Assembly (NCBI GenBank): GCA_025194985.1
Contig: JAOANE010000055.1
Span: forward strand, 1 to 64,000
Direction: 5' to 3'
From: Regnicoccus frigidus
GTDB lineage: Bacteria > Cyanobacteriota > Cyanobacteriia > PCC-6307 > Cyanobiaceae
DNA: 64,000 bases
In this document: positions 39,158 to 48,107 of the stretch, piece after piece
How the letters are laid out: each line of letters opens with the position of its first letter
How positions within the stretch are numbered: position 1 is the stretch's first letter
The notes under the pieces: generated by a model
The model's database searches: none
Seen by the model: only the letters and a program-made list of their open reading frames with translations
Told to the model about the DNA's origin: nothing
Program-made: the position numbers and the translations under genes

Positions 39158-41614
39158 TCAACCGCGAGCGCCGCCGGAGACGGTGATCAAGGAGCCCTGG
39201 TTGGTGTTGCCGCTGGAGCCGGTGACCCGGCTGACGGGTTGGACCATCTGGTCGTTTCGCTTAGGTGCCACCGCAGCCATCGCCTGCAGGGGACCGTTGC
39301 GGGTGGGATTGCGGCGTCGCGCCGACACTCCTTCGGTGCCGGTGACCCGCTTGCCACGGTCCCAGTCGTCTCCGGTGATGTGCAGCCCGGCGGAGATGCC
39401 TTCGCCGGTGACCCTGGAAACCGGCCGTGCCTCTTCCTCCACTTGGATTGGAGTAGCCAGAGGCTCAGGAGCGTCAGGCGCGGTCGGCATGGCCGAAACC
39501 GGGGGGCGGCGGCGCACGGCCGGCGGCATCATCTTGGGTGCAGCGAGCTGCTGGTGCGAAGCCGCCTGCTGGGGCGCGCGACGGTCGAAGCGGAACTGTT
39601 CGGTGCCGGTGACGGTGTCACCGGCCAGATCAAAAGGGCCGGTGATCCTGGCGCTGGTTTCGTAACGGGTGCCGGTGACGGCACTGCTGCGTTCCTGATG
39701 CTGATGGGCCGCCCGCGCGGGCGACTGCACGCTGAAACGTTGCCAGGGCTGGGCCTCCAGTGGCTGGGGGAAGTCAGCCTCGTGACCTTCGGCGGCACTG
39801 CAGGCCTCGTTGTATTGGTCCACGCCCACGTAGGGGGTGCCGGTGAGGGGCTCACAGGCACCTTTGCTGGCCCCGGTCATCACACCACCGATTCCGGGCT
39901 GGAGGCCGCTCAACCTGGGGCCAGGGGTGCCCATGCCCATCGGGCGGCGTTGGCGGATGGATTCAACCGCTGCGGTCGGGCACCATTCGCCGGCCTGCTC
40001 CAGCCCGGCGTAGGGCGTGCCCGTCACGGCTTTGCAGGTGCCTGGCTCATCGCCGGTGACCTTCGACGAGCGGCCGGTAATGGTGCCGGAGACCACCAAC
40101 TGCTTGTTGGTGAGGCTGTGGCCCACCTTGGCGGCTTCGGGCTGGGGACGGGCGCCACAAAAACCCTCGAACTGTTGGCTGCCGATGTATTCGTCGCCGG
40201 TGACCAGGCGGCAGGTGCCGGGTTCGTTGCCGGTGACCAGCTCACTGCGGCCCACAAGCGTGCCGGTGATGCCTGTGCCGCGCAGGGTGTGTACGGATCC
40301 CACCTTGGCTGGAGCCACACCAGGAGTGCTGGTCGAATCGCTGCCCACGTACTGGGTGCCGGTGGTGCGCAGGCCGGAGCCGTGCTCATCGCCGGTGACC
40401 TTCTCGGAGCGCCCGACCATCACGCCGGAGATGGGGCGACCCGCCAGGGTCTGGCCAAGGCCCACCTTGCGGGGGGACGGCTGGGCGCTGGCACTGCCGC
40501 TGTTGGTTCCGCTGTTGGTTGCGCAGAAGGCCACGCCTTGGTTGGCCGAGAGGTATTCGGTGCCGGTGATGGTTTTGCAGGTTCCCGGCTCATCGCCGGT
40601 GACTTTTTCAGAGCGGCCCACCTCATTGCCGGTGACCCGGTTGCCGTGGCTGGTGGCGGTGACTCCCACCTTGGCGGGTTGGAGCGGTTTGGCTTCCCCC
40701 TGGCAGAAGGTGCGGAAGATGTCGCCACCCATGTAGTCGGTGCCGGTGATCGGCCGGCAGGTGCTGGCTTCGTTGCCGGTGGTCTTGATCGAACGGTTGG
40801 CCTGGGTGCCGGTCACGACCTGACCTCGGCTGGTTTCACCCGCGCCCACCTTCCAGGTGGCGTCCTGGGCTCCTGCCACTTTGTTGATGCCCCGGCGAGG
40901 GCCGGTCGGGCGGGTGACGCCGTTGCAGGCGCCCACGGCGGCAGCACCGGTCTTGCTTTTGAGATCGCGGATGCGGTGGGCCAGTTCCCGGCTGCTGATG
41001 TCGGGATTCGACTGGCGCACGACGGCAGCGGCACCGGTGGATCCATTGGTGACCGCTGACTTGCCGCGCTTGGACTGGGCTTCACGACGGGCCAGCGCCA
41101 TCGCCCGGTTCGGATTGTGCTGGGCACTCCGCTTCGGGCCGTTGCGATGGCTGTTGCTGCCATGCCCATGACCGGCATGGCCGCTAGAGGGGCGCGCAGA
41201 ACCACCGCTGAACAGGGGAGTCACCTGGCTTGGCGCTGAATGAGCCACGACAGCCGCAGGAGCGGGCTGGCTCGGCGGAGTGTCGCTGCGGGTGCGGTCC
41301 TTGGTGGTGTCGGCCCGCTTCCCCTGCTTGCTGAGGGCTTCGCGGCGGGCCAGGGCAAGGTCGCGGGTGGGATTGGGCAGGGGCCCGCGGATCCGGGTGC
41401 TGACCTGATGCGTGGCCGGCCTGGAGAGCGACGGCATGGCAACAGCAGCCGGCGGCGCAGGAGTAGCCGCAGCCTCCTGGCGAATCGGCCGAGCTTCCGC
41501 TGCACTGCGCGTCCGGATCGGACTGTTTGAAAAACGCTTTTCGGCCGTTTTCCCGGCGGTGGAGAGTGCCAAACGTCGCGCTAGCGAGGCTTCGCGACTG
41601 GATTGAATTGCCAT
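39158..41614 (-). CDS. csoS2: Carboxysome assembly scaffold CsoS2
   Basis: CsoS2 is the disordered repeat protein that binds RuBisCO and shell and drives alpha-carboxysome assembly. The 818-aa product has about four N-terminal helical repeats (SLARRLALSTAGK, ALARREALSKQGK, ALARREAQSKRGK and a weaker one near residue 215). Six middle repeats follow, built on KVG...VTGT..GRS..VTGDEPGTC..VTGTEY, then a C-terminal region with further VTG motifs ending SLITVSGGARG. The frame is uninterrupted. It follows cbbS after 78 bases that hold a stem-loop. Confidence 0.96.
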   Translation of the reverse strand: MAIQSSREASLARRLALSTAGKTAEKRFSNSPIRTRSAAEARPIRQEAAATPAPPAAVAMPSLSRPATHQVSTRIRGPLPNPTRDLALARREALSKQGKRADTTKDRTRSDTPPSQPAPAAVVAHSAPSQVTPLFSGGSARPSSGHAGHGHGSNSHRNGPKRSAQHNPNRAMALARREAQSKRGKSAVTNGSTGAAAVVRQSNPDISSRELAHRIRDLKSKTGAAAVGACNGVTRPTGPRRGINKVAGAQDATWKVGAGETSRGQVVTGTQANRSIKTTGNEASTCRPITGTDYMGGDIFRTFCQGEAKPLQPAKVGVTATSHGNRVTGNEVGRSEKVTGDEPGTCKTITGTEYLSANQGVAFCATNSGTNSGSASAQPSPRKVGLGQTLAGRPISGVMVGRSEKVTGDEHGSGLRTTGTQYVGSDSTSTPGVAPAKVGSVHTLRGTGITGTLVGRSELVTGNEPGTCRLVTGDEYIGSQQFEGFCGARPQPEAAKVGHSLTNKQLVVSGTITGRSSKVTGDEPGTCKAVTGTPYAGLEQAGEWCPTAAVESIRQRRPMGMGTPGPRLSGLQPGIGGVMTGASKGACEPLTGTPYVGVDQYNEACSAAEGHEADFPQPLEAQPWQRFSVQSPARAAHQHQERSSAVTGTRYETSARITGPFDLAGDTVTGTEQFRFDRRAPQQAASHQQLAAPKMMPPAVRRRPPVSAMPTAPDAPEPLATPIQVEEEARPVSRVTGEGISAGLHITGDDWDRGKRVTGTEGVSARRRNPTRNGPLQAMAAVAPKRNDQMVQPVSRVTGSSGNTNQGSLITVSGGARG

Positions 41615-41659
41615 ATCCGCCCGGTGAGTTAAGTGGCCTGAACAATCAGAAGAAGGGGT

Positions 41660-41681
41660 GGTCCCGGCCTGAGCCGGGACC
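41660..41681 (-). promoter_or_regulatory. Stem-loop between cbbS and csoS2
   Basis: The arms GGTCCCGGC (41660-41668) and GCCGGGACC (41673-41681) pair perfectly around a 4-base loop, with no strong T-run after it on the minus strand. It lies 12 bases beyond the cbbS stop. A role in stabilising the cbbLS part of the transcript or in partial termination is plausible. Confidence 0.7.
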
Positions 41682-41692
41682 GATCAAACCCT

Positions 41693-42034
41693 TCAGCGTG
41701 CTTCGAACACGACGAAGCAGGAGCCCTGGCTCTGGGTGTAGGCGTCGTAGCCGACGAGCCGGACGTGGTGATCGGGATAGGCCCGATGGCAAGCCTCGAG
41801 CTCGCTGACGATCACGCCAAGATCCTTCTCACCGAAGAAGGGCAGCTTCCAGAACGACCAGTAGGTCGCCATTGAGCGGCTGGGGTGAACGTGCTCGACC
41901 AGGGGGCTCCATCCCTGGGCAATGATGTAAGCGATCTGGTCATAGATCTCGTCCTGGGAGAACGGGGGCAAAAAGCCGAATGTCTCCAGGGTGGCGACTG
42001 TTTGATAGTCACCCACGGTGCTCATGAAGGGCAT
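41693..42034 (-). CDS. cbbS: RuBisCO small subunit, form IA
   Basis: The 113-aa protein is the small subunit of RuBisCO: ATLETFGFLPPFSQDEIYDQIAYIIAQGWSPLVEHV, the middle YWSFWKLPFFGEKDLGVIVSELEACHRAYPDHHVRLVGYDAYTQSQG. It lies 37 bases after cbbL in the cso operon. The ATG 42034 and ATG 42025 (MSTVGDYQ) are both possible starts. Confidence 0.97.
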   Translation of the reverse strand: MPFMSTVGDYQTVATLETFGFLPPFSQDEIYDQIAYIIAQGWSPLVEHVHPSRSMATYWSFWKLPFFGEKDLGVIVSELEACHRAYPDHHVRLVGYDAYTQSQGSCFVVFEAR

Positions 42035-42071
42035 GGGGATCCTTGGTTAGGGGGAGGGGAACGGAAAAACA

Positions 42072-43484
42072 TCAATTGACGTCGAGTTTGTCGACGGTGT
42101 CGAATTCGAACTTGATCTCCTTCCAGGTCTCAAGGGCGATGGCGAGCTCAGGGCTGTGCTTGGCGGCTTCCATCAGGATGTCGCGGCTTTCCTTCTCGAT
42201 CTCGCGGCCGGCGTTGCGGGCCTTGACGCAGGCTTCGAGTGCCACCCGGTTGGCGGCGGCGCCAGCGGCCGAACCCCAGGGGTGGCCGTGGGTACCTCCA
42301 CCGAACTGGAGCACGGAATCGTCGCCGAAAATCGCCACCAGGGCCGGCATGTGCCAGACGTGGATACCGCCGGAGGCCACGGCGAAGACGCCGGGCATCG
42401 AACCCCAGTCCTGGTCGAAGAAGTTGCCGCGGCTCCTGTCTTCAGGGATGAAGGATTCACGCAGCTGGTCAATGAAGCCCAGGGTGGTCTGACGGTCGCC
42501 TTCAAGCTTGCCCACCACGGTGCCGGTGTGCAGCTGGTCACCACCGGAGAGGCGCAGGCACTTGGCCAGCACCCGGAAGTGGATGCCGTGCTTGGGGTGA
42601 CGGTCGATCACCGCGTGCATGGCACGGTGAATGTGCAGCAGCATGCCGTTCTTGCGGCACCACTTCGACAGACCGGTGTTGGCAGTGAAGCCGCCGGTGA
42701 TGTAGTCGTGCATGATGATCGGCTGGCCGAGTTCTTTGGCGAACTCAGCGCGCTCGTACATCTCCTCAGGAGTGGCGGCGGTGCAGTTGAGGTAGTGCCC
42801 CTTCTTCTCGCCGGTTTCCTGTTGGGCCGATTCGACGGCTTCAGCAACGAACTCGAAACGGTTCTGCCAGCGCTGGAACGGCTGGGAGTTGATGTTCTCG
42901 TCGTCCTTGGTGAAATCCAGGCCACCGCGAAGACACTCGTAGACCACCCGGCCGTAGTTCTTGCCGGAGAGGCCGAGCTTCGGCTTGATCGTGCAACCGA
43001 GCAGGGGACGGCCGTACTTGTTCATCCGGTCGCGCTCGACGCAGATGCCGTTCGGCGGGCCGGGGCAGGTCTTGATGAAAGCCATCGGGAAGCGGATGTC
43101 TTCCAGACGGAGGTGGCGCAAAGCCTTGAAGCCGAACACGTTGCCCACCAGGGAGGTGAGCACGTTGGTGACCGAACCTTCCTCGAAGAGATCAAGGGGG
43201 TAGGCCACGAAGGCGTAAAACGACTCCTTGTCACCGGGGACGTCTTCGATCCGGTAGCAACGGCCTTTGTAGAAATCGAGGTCGGTGAGGAGCTCGGACC
43301 AGACCGCCGACCAGGTGCCGGTGGAGGATTCGGCTGCCACTGCGGCTGCCACTTCCTCCCTGGGAACACCGTCCTGACCGGTGACCTTGAAACAGGCCAG
43401 CAGGTCGGTGTCGAGGGGAACATAGTCAGGAGTCCAGTAGGTATCCCTGTACTCCTTGACCCCGGCGTCAAACTTTTTGCTCAT
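42072..43484 (-). CDS. cbbL: RuBisCO large subunit, form IA
   Basis: CbbL fixes CO2 onto ribulose bisphosphate. The 470-aa protein contains the active-site KPKLGLSGKNYGRVVYECLRGGLDFTKDDE block with the carbamylated Lys, loop 6 KLEGDRQTTLGF and the C-terminal GGGTHGHPWGSAAGAAANRVALEA. The sequence is of the proteobacterial-type form IA used in alpha-carboxysomes. It starts at ATG 43484, 74 bases after csoS1. Confidence 0.98.
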   Translation of the reverse strand: MSKKFDAGVKEYRDTYWTPDYVPLDTDLLACFKVTGQDGVPREEVAAAVAAESSTGTWSAVWSELLTDLDFYKGRCYRIEDVPGDKESFYAFVAYPLDLFEEGSVTNVLTSLVGNVFGFKALRHLRLEDIRFPMAFIKTCPGPPNGICVERDRMNKYGRPLLGCTIKPKLGLSGKNYGRVVYECLRGGLDFTKDDENINSQPFQRWQNRFEFVAEAVESAQQETGEKKGHYLNCTAATPEEMYERAEFAKELGQPIIMHDYITGGFTANTGLSKWCRKNGMLLHIHRAMHAVIDRHPKHGIHFRVLAKCLRLSGGDQLHTGTVVGKLEGDRQTTLGFIDQLRESFIPEDRSRGNFFDQDWGSMPGVFAVASGGIHVWHMPALVAIFGDDSVLQFGGGTHGHPWGSAAGAAANRVALEACVKARNAGREIEKESRDILMEAAKHSPELAIALETWKEIKFEFDTVDKLDVN

Positions 43485-43528
43485 GGGGAATTTCTCCGTA
43501 TGGATTCAGTTGGGAAGGTGTGGGCTGA

Positions 43529-43550
43529 GCGCCCGTCGATTCAGGGGCGC
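43529..43550 (-). other. Short hairpin between csoS1 and cbbL
   Basis: A 6-bp stem (GCGCCC at 43529-43534 with GGGCGC at 43545-43550) with a 10-base loop lies between csoS1 and cbbL. It could protect the following mRNA, but is small and could be chance at this GC content. Confidence 0.3.
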
Positions 43551-43558
43551 GTCAGATT

Positions 43559-43870
43559 TCAGTCCTTCGAACCGATTCCAAAGCTGCTGTTCAAAGCAGG
43601 CTCGACTTCACGGTGGGGGCGCGCAATGATGTGGGCGGCAACCAGACCATCTCCAACACGCTCGCAGGCATCAGCGCCGGCACGAACGGCTGCGTTGACG
43701 GCACCGGTTTCTCCGCGCACGAGGACGGTGACGTAGCCACCACCAACGAATTCACGGCCAATCAGACGGACTTCAGCCGCTTTGGTCATCGCGTCGGCCG
43801 CTTCGATGGCGGGCACCAAGCCACGCGTTTCGATCATGCCGAGGGCGATGCCCATTGTTTCACTCGCCAT
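43559..43870 (-). CDS. csoS1: Major carboxysome shell protein CsoS1
   Basis: The 103-aa BMC-H protein forms hexamers that tile the carboxysome facets. Signature: GIALGMIETRGLVPAIEAADAMTKAAEVRLIGREFVGGGYVTVLVRGETGAVNAAVRAGADACERVGDGLVAAHIIARPH. It is first in the operon, giving it the highest expected expression. It differs from the CsoS1E core at only a few residues. Confidence 0.97.
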   Translation of the reverse strand: MASETMGIALGMIETRGLVPAIEAADAMTKAAEVRLIGREFVGGGYVTVLVRGETGAVNAAVRAGADACERVGDGLVAAHIIARPHREVEPALNSSFGIGSKD

Positions 43871-44101
43871 TGACGACTCCGGAACAGAGGGAGGAGGTTC
43901 GCTCAGAACACTGCTCTTCGACGTACCCCGTCGTCAAGCAATCTGGGGGTCCTTCACCATCAAGGTCTTTGCTTGCCTTGATAAGCGCTGCTCATGGGTT
44001 CTTAGTTGTTAAGCCGTGTGAAGGAAACCGTTCCCCTGGCACTCACTCCTCACCCTTGAGCCCCGGACGGATTAGCCAGGAAGGGACGATCACCTGTGCC
44101 C
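43871..44101. promoter_or_regulatory. Divergent promoter region of csoS1 and chlN
   Basis: This 231-base gap must hold the promoters of both the carboxysome operon and the chlNBL genes. No long repeats are seen. A small palindrome GGAAACCGTTCC occurs near 44024-44035. I could not assign an operator with confidence. Confidence 0.5.
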
Positions 44102-45355
44102 ATGGCCTCAACGCCGACCCTGCCGCCCTTGTTGCGTGAAAGCGGCCAGCGGGAGGTCTTCTGTGGACTCACCTCCATCGTCTGGTTGCATCGCCGCATG
44201 CCCGACGCCTTTTTTCTGGTGGTCGGCTCCCGCACCTGTGCCCACCTGGTCCAGTCGGCGGCCGGGGTGATGATTTTCGCCGAACCGCGTTTCGGCACCG
44301 CGATCCTCGGCGAACGCGACCTGGCCGGCTTGGCCGATGCCAACGAGGAACTTGACCGGGTGGTGGGCGACCTGCTGGAACGCCGCCCCGAGATCCGCAC
44401 CCTGTTTCTGGTGGGGTCCTGCCCTTCGGAGGTGATCAAGCTGGACCTGGCCAAGGCGGCCGAGCGCATCACCACCCGCCTGCGCGGCCGCGTGCGGGTG
44501 GTGAACTATTCCGGCAGTGGTATCGAGACCACGTTCACGCAGGGGGAGGACGGCGCCCTCAGTGCCCTGGTGCCCCTGCTCCCCCGCTGCGACGACGACC
44601 AGCTGTTGCTGGTCGGCACCCTGGCCGATGGCGTCGAAGACCGCCTGCTCACCCTGTTCGAGCGCCTGGGAGTGGGGCCGGTGCGCAGCCTGCCGCCGCG
44701 CCAGTCCACCGACCTGCCCAGCGTCGGAGCCGGCACCAGGCTGCTGATGGCCCAGCCGTTCCTCAGCGACACCGTTCGCGCCCTTGAGCGCCGCGGCGCC
44801 CGCCGTCTCCCCAGCCCCTATCCGCTGGGCGTCGAAGGCAGCCGTGCCTGGATGGCCGCCGCCGCTGCGGCCTTCGCTGTGGATGAGGCCCGGGTGGCGG
44901 AGGTGCTCGATCCCCTGGTGGAGCGTGGCCGCCGGGCCCTGGTGCCGCTGCGGCGCCAACTGGAGGGCAAGCGCCTGTTCCTGATGCCCGACTCCCAGCT
45001 GGAGATCCCCCTGGCCCGGTTTCTCAGCCGTGAATGCGGCATGGACCTGGTGGAGGTGGGCACCCCCTACCTCGATCGCACCTTGATGGCCGAGGAACTG
45101 GCCCTGTTGCCCGATGGCACCCAGCTCAGCGAAGGCCAGGACCTGGAACGTCAGCTTGAGCGGGTCCGCGCCGCCCGTCCCGATCTGGTGGTCTGCGGCC
45201 TGGGGCTCGCTAACCCGCTGGAGGCAGAAGGCATCGCCACCAAGTGGTCGATTGAACTGGTGTTCAGCCCCATCCATGGCATCGACCAGGCCGCCGATCT
45301 GGCCGAACTGTTTGCCCGCCCCCTGCACCGCCGCGAGCTTCTGCAATGGAACTGA
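44102..45355 (+). CDS. chlN: Light-independent protochlorophyllide reductase subunit N
   Basis: ChlN and ChlB form the catalytic NB-protein of the dark-operative enzyme, a nitrogenase-like complex. The 417-aa protein keeps the cluster-binding Cys positions in REVFCGLTSI, VGSRTCAHLV and LVGSCPSEVIKLDL. The start ATG 44102 (MASTPTLPPLL) is two codons inside a GTG-started frame. Its 3' end overlaps chlB by ten bases, so the two subunits are coupled. Confidence 0.96.
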   Translation: MASTPTLPPLLRESGQREVFCGLTSIVWLHRRMPDAFFLVVGSRTCAHLVQSAAGVMIFAEPRFGTAILGERDLAGLADANEELDRVVGDLLERRPEIRTLFLVGSCPSEVIKLDLAKAAERITTRLRGRVRVVNYSGSGIETTFTQGEDGALSALVPLLPRCDDDQLLLVGTLADGVEDRLLTLFERLGVGPVRSLPPRQSTDLPSVGAGTRLLMAQPFLSDTVRALERRGARRLPSPYPLGVEGSRAWMAAAAAAFAVDEARVAEVLDPLVERGRRALVPLRRQLEGKRLFLMPDSQLEIPLARFLSRECGMDLVEVGTPYLDRTLMAEELALLPDGTQLSEGQDLERQLERVRAARPDLVVCGLGLANPLEAEGIATKWSIELVFSPIHGIDQAADLAELFARPLHRRELLQWN

Positions 45356-46986
45356 CCCTCTGGACCTACGAAGGCCCCCCCCACGTGGGGGCGATGCGCA
45401 TCGCCGCTTCGATGGAAGGCCTGCACTACGTGCTGCATGCGCCCCAGGGCGACACCTACGCCGACCTGTTGTTCACGATGATCGAGCGGCGTGATCGCCG
45501 TCCGCCCGTCACCTACACCACGTTTCAGGCCCGTGATCTGGGCGGAGACACTGCCGAGCTGGTGACGCGCTCGATCCAGCAGGCGGTGGACCGCTTCCGC
45601 CCCGAGGCCCTGCTCGTGGGCGAGAGCTGCACGGCGGAACTGATCCAGGACCAACCGGGCGCCCTCGCCGGCGGCATGGGCCTCGGCCTGCCGGTGGTGA
45701 ATCTGGAGCTGCCCGCCTACTCCAAAAAGGAAAATTGGGGGGCGGCTGAAACCCTCTACCAGCTCTGCCGCACCCTGCTGCGCGAACGCATGCCGGCGCC
45801 GGGGAGCTCAAAGCCGGCCCCGGATCGCTGGAAATCCGAAGGCCGCCGGCCCCGGGTGAACCTGCTGGGGCCCAGCCTGCTGGGCTTCCGCTGCCGCGAT
45901 GACATCAAGGAGATCAGGGGCCTGCTGGGCGAACACGGCATTGACGTGAACCTGGTGGCTCCGCTGGGGGCCCGCCCCTCAGATCTGCTGCGTCTGCCTG
46001 TGGCCGATGCCAACGTCTGCCTGTACCCGGAGGTGGCAGGACCGTTATGCAGCTGGCTGGAGCGGAACTTCGGTACCCCGGTGCTGCGCACCGTGCCAAT
46101 CGGGGTCGGTGCCACCCGCCGCTTTCTGCGTGAACTCTCCGCATTGCTGGGTCTGGAGCCTCCGGAATCGAATGAGGCGGATCTGCGCTCCCGCCTGCCC
46201 TGGTATTCCCGTTCGGTGGATTCCACCTACCTCACCGGCAAGCGGGTGTTCATCTTTGCCGACGCCACCCACGCGATAGCGGCAGCGCGGATTGCGGCCG
46301 ACGAGCTGGGCTTCACGGTGGTGGGCCTGGGCACCTACAGCCGTGAACTGGCCCGCGAGGTCCGGGCCGCTGCCAGCGACCTGGGCCTCGAAGCCCTGAT
46401 CACCGACGACTACCTGGCCGTGGAGAAGGCGATGGGCGATGCGGCCCCAGAGCTGGTGCTCGGCACCCAGATGGAGCGCCACAGTGCCAAACGGCTGGGG
46501 ATCCCCTGCGCCGTGATCAGTTCGCCGCTGCATGTCCAGGATGTGCCGGCCCGCTATGCCCCCCAGATGGGCTGGGAAGGGGCGAATGTGATCTTCGATT
46601 CCTGGGTGCATCCGCTGATGATGGGCCTGGAGGAACACCTGATCGGCATGTTCCGGCATGACTTCGAATTCGTTGAAGGGCACCGCAGCCACCTGGCCGA
46701 TGGGGCACCCAGCCGTCCAGGTGGCATGGCTGAAGCGGCCCAGGCCGTGGCCGTTGCGTCATCGCCACCGCCTCCTCTGCCATCGTCCTCTCTGCAACCG
46801 TCCTCCTTGCCCTTGGCTGAAGGCGCGCTGATCTGGAGCGTCGATGGTGAGGCTGCCCTGCGCAAGATTCCTTTTTTCGTGCGCGGCAAGGTGAAAACCA
46901 ACACCGAAACCTTTGCCCGTGATAACGCCCTCGGGGAGATCACCGAGGAAGTGCTCTACGACGCCAAAGCTCATTACAGCAAGTAG
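45346..46986 (+). CDS. chlB: Light-independent protochlorophyllide reductase subunit B
   Basis: The 546-aa protein begins MELTLWTYEGPPHVGAMRIAASM and contains LLVGESCTAELIQDQPG and LPAYSKKENWGAAETLYQL, typical of ChlB. The C-terminal PCP-red domain (ALRKIPFFVRGKVKTNTETFARDNALGEITEEVLYDAKAHY) follows a Ser/Pro-rich linker (about residues 465-490). It completes the protochlorophyllide-binding site with ChlN and is followed by chlL after 194 bases. Confidence 0.97.
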   Translation: MELTLWTYEGPPHVGAMRIAASMEGLHYVLHAPQGDTYADLLFTMIERRDRRPPVTYTTFQARDLGGDTAELVTRSIQQAVDRFRPEALLVGESCTAELIQDQPGALAGGMGLGLPVVNLELPAYSKKENWGAAETLYQLCRTLLRERMPAPGSSKPAPDRWKSEGRRPRVNLLGPSLLGFRCRDDIKEIRGLLGEHGIDVNLVAPLGARPSDLLRLPVADANVCLYPEVAGPLCSWLERNFGTPVLRTVPIGVGATRRFLRELSALLGLEPPESNEADLRSRLPWYSRSVDSTYLTGKRVFIFADATHAIAAARIAADELGFTVVGLGTYSRELAREVRAAASDLGLEALITDDYLAVEKAMGDAAPELVLGTQMERHSAKRLGIPCAVISSPLHVQDVPARYAPQMGWEGANVIFDSWVHPLMMGLEEHLIGMFRHDFEFVEGHRSHLADGAPSRPGGMAEAAQAVAVASSPPPPLPSSSLQPSSLPLAEGALIWSVDGEAALRKIPFFVRGKVKTNTETFARDNALGEITEEVLYDAKAHYSK

Positions 46987-47180
46987 GCGCCCTGAGGCCG
47001 AATTGTGTGGGCTCGCTGGCGTGGCGGAGGCAGATTCAGCCTGCACAAAGGCAGAGGGTGGCACGGTTTTGTTCCCGGGATGTTTCGGTTTGCACCGCCC
47101 GCCAACGGCCCCATCGAGGCTCGGTTTACATGGGACAAGTGCCAGTTTCTGGCCCCGTTTGCAGGCAAGGAAATCCGCCG

Positions 47181-48080
47181 ATGACAGCGACCCTCACGAC
47201 CCCGACCAGCCGCAGTTCCGATGGCGAAGGCAGCCTTCAGGTTCACCAGGACACCTCGATGAACATCGAGACCGGTGCCCTGGTGATCGCGGTGTACGGC
47301 AAGGGGGGCATCGGCAAATCCACCACCTCTTCGAATCTTTCAGCGGCCTTCTCGAAGCTCGGAAAGCGTGTGCTCCAGATCGGCTGTGACCCCAAGCACG
47401 ACAGCACCTTCACCCTCACCAAGAAGATGGTGCCCACGGTGATTGACATCCTCGAAACCGTGGACTTCCACACCGAGGAACTGCGGCCTGAGGATTTCGT
47501 GTTTGAGGGCTACAACGGCGTGATGTGCGTGGAGTCGGGCGGTCCCCCGGCAGGCACAGGTTGCGGCGGCTATGTGACCGGGCAGACGGTGAAATTGCTG
47601 AAGGAACACCATCTGCTGGAAGACACCGATGTGGTGATCTTCGATGTGCTCGGAGACGTGGTCTGTGGTGGCTTTGCTGCTCCTCTCCAGCATGCCGACT
47701 ACTGCCTGATTGTGACAGCGAACGATTTCGATTCGATCTTCGCCATGAACCGGATCATGCAGGCGATCAACGCCAAGGCGAAGAACTACAAAGTGCGGCT
47801 TGGCGGTGTAATTGCCAACCGCTCTGAAGAAACCGATCAGATCGACAAGTTCAACGAACGCACCGGTCTGCGTACCATGGCCCACTTCAAGACCGTCGAT
47901 GCCATCCGGAAATCACGCCTGAAGAAGTGCACCATTTTTGAAATGGAATCCACCCCGGAAGTGGAAGCCGTGCAGCGGGAATACCTGAGCCTGGCCCAGA
48001 AGATGCTCAGCGATGTGGAGCCGCTGGAGGCCGATTCGCTCAAAGATCGCGACATCTTTGATCTCCTGGGCTTCGACTGA
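47181..48080 (+). CDS. chlL: Light-independent protochlorophyllide reductase iron-sulfur ATPase ChlL
   Basis: ChlL is the NifH-like ATPase that feeds electrons to ChlNB. The 299-aa protein has the P-loop YGKGGIGKSTT, QIGCDPKHDST, and the two cluster Cys in AGTGCGGYVTG and VLGDVVCGGFAAPL. I chose ATG 47181 (MTATLTTPTS); the longer frame to 47007 lacks family sequence. The 194-base gap after chlB may hold its own promoter. Confidence 0.97.
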   Translation: MTATLTTPTSRSSDGEGSLQVHQDTSMNIETGALVIAVYGKGGIGKSTTSSNLSAAFSKLGKRVLQIGCDPKHDSTFTLTKKMVPTVIDILETVDFHTEELRPEDFVFEGYNGVMCVESGGPPAGTGCGGYVTGQTVKLLKEHHLLEDTDVVIFDVLGDVVCGGFAAPLQHADYCLIVTANDFDSIFAMNRIMQAINAKAKNYKVRLGGVIANRSEETDQIDKFNERTGLRTMAHFKTVDAIRKSRLKKCTIFEMESTPEVEAVQREYLSLAQKMLSDVEPLEADSLKDRDIFDLLGFD

Positions 48081-48107
48081 TCCACCGGATCGATCTGATC
48101 CATCTGA

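Noticed and set aside
39239..41059. 606-codon plus-strand frame with repeats
   Set aside because: The repeats are the mirror of the CsoS2 middle repeats.
39158..41614. Tandem repeats resembling a repeat array; possible CRISPR or programmed frameshift
   Set aside because: The repeats are codon-phased and part of CsoS2, and spacing is not CRISPR-like. I saw no clear slippery site with the frame broken after it, so I do not claim a frameshift.
42156..43736. 526-codon plus-strand frame across cbbL
   Set aside because: Antisense shadow of the RuBisCO large subunit.
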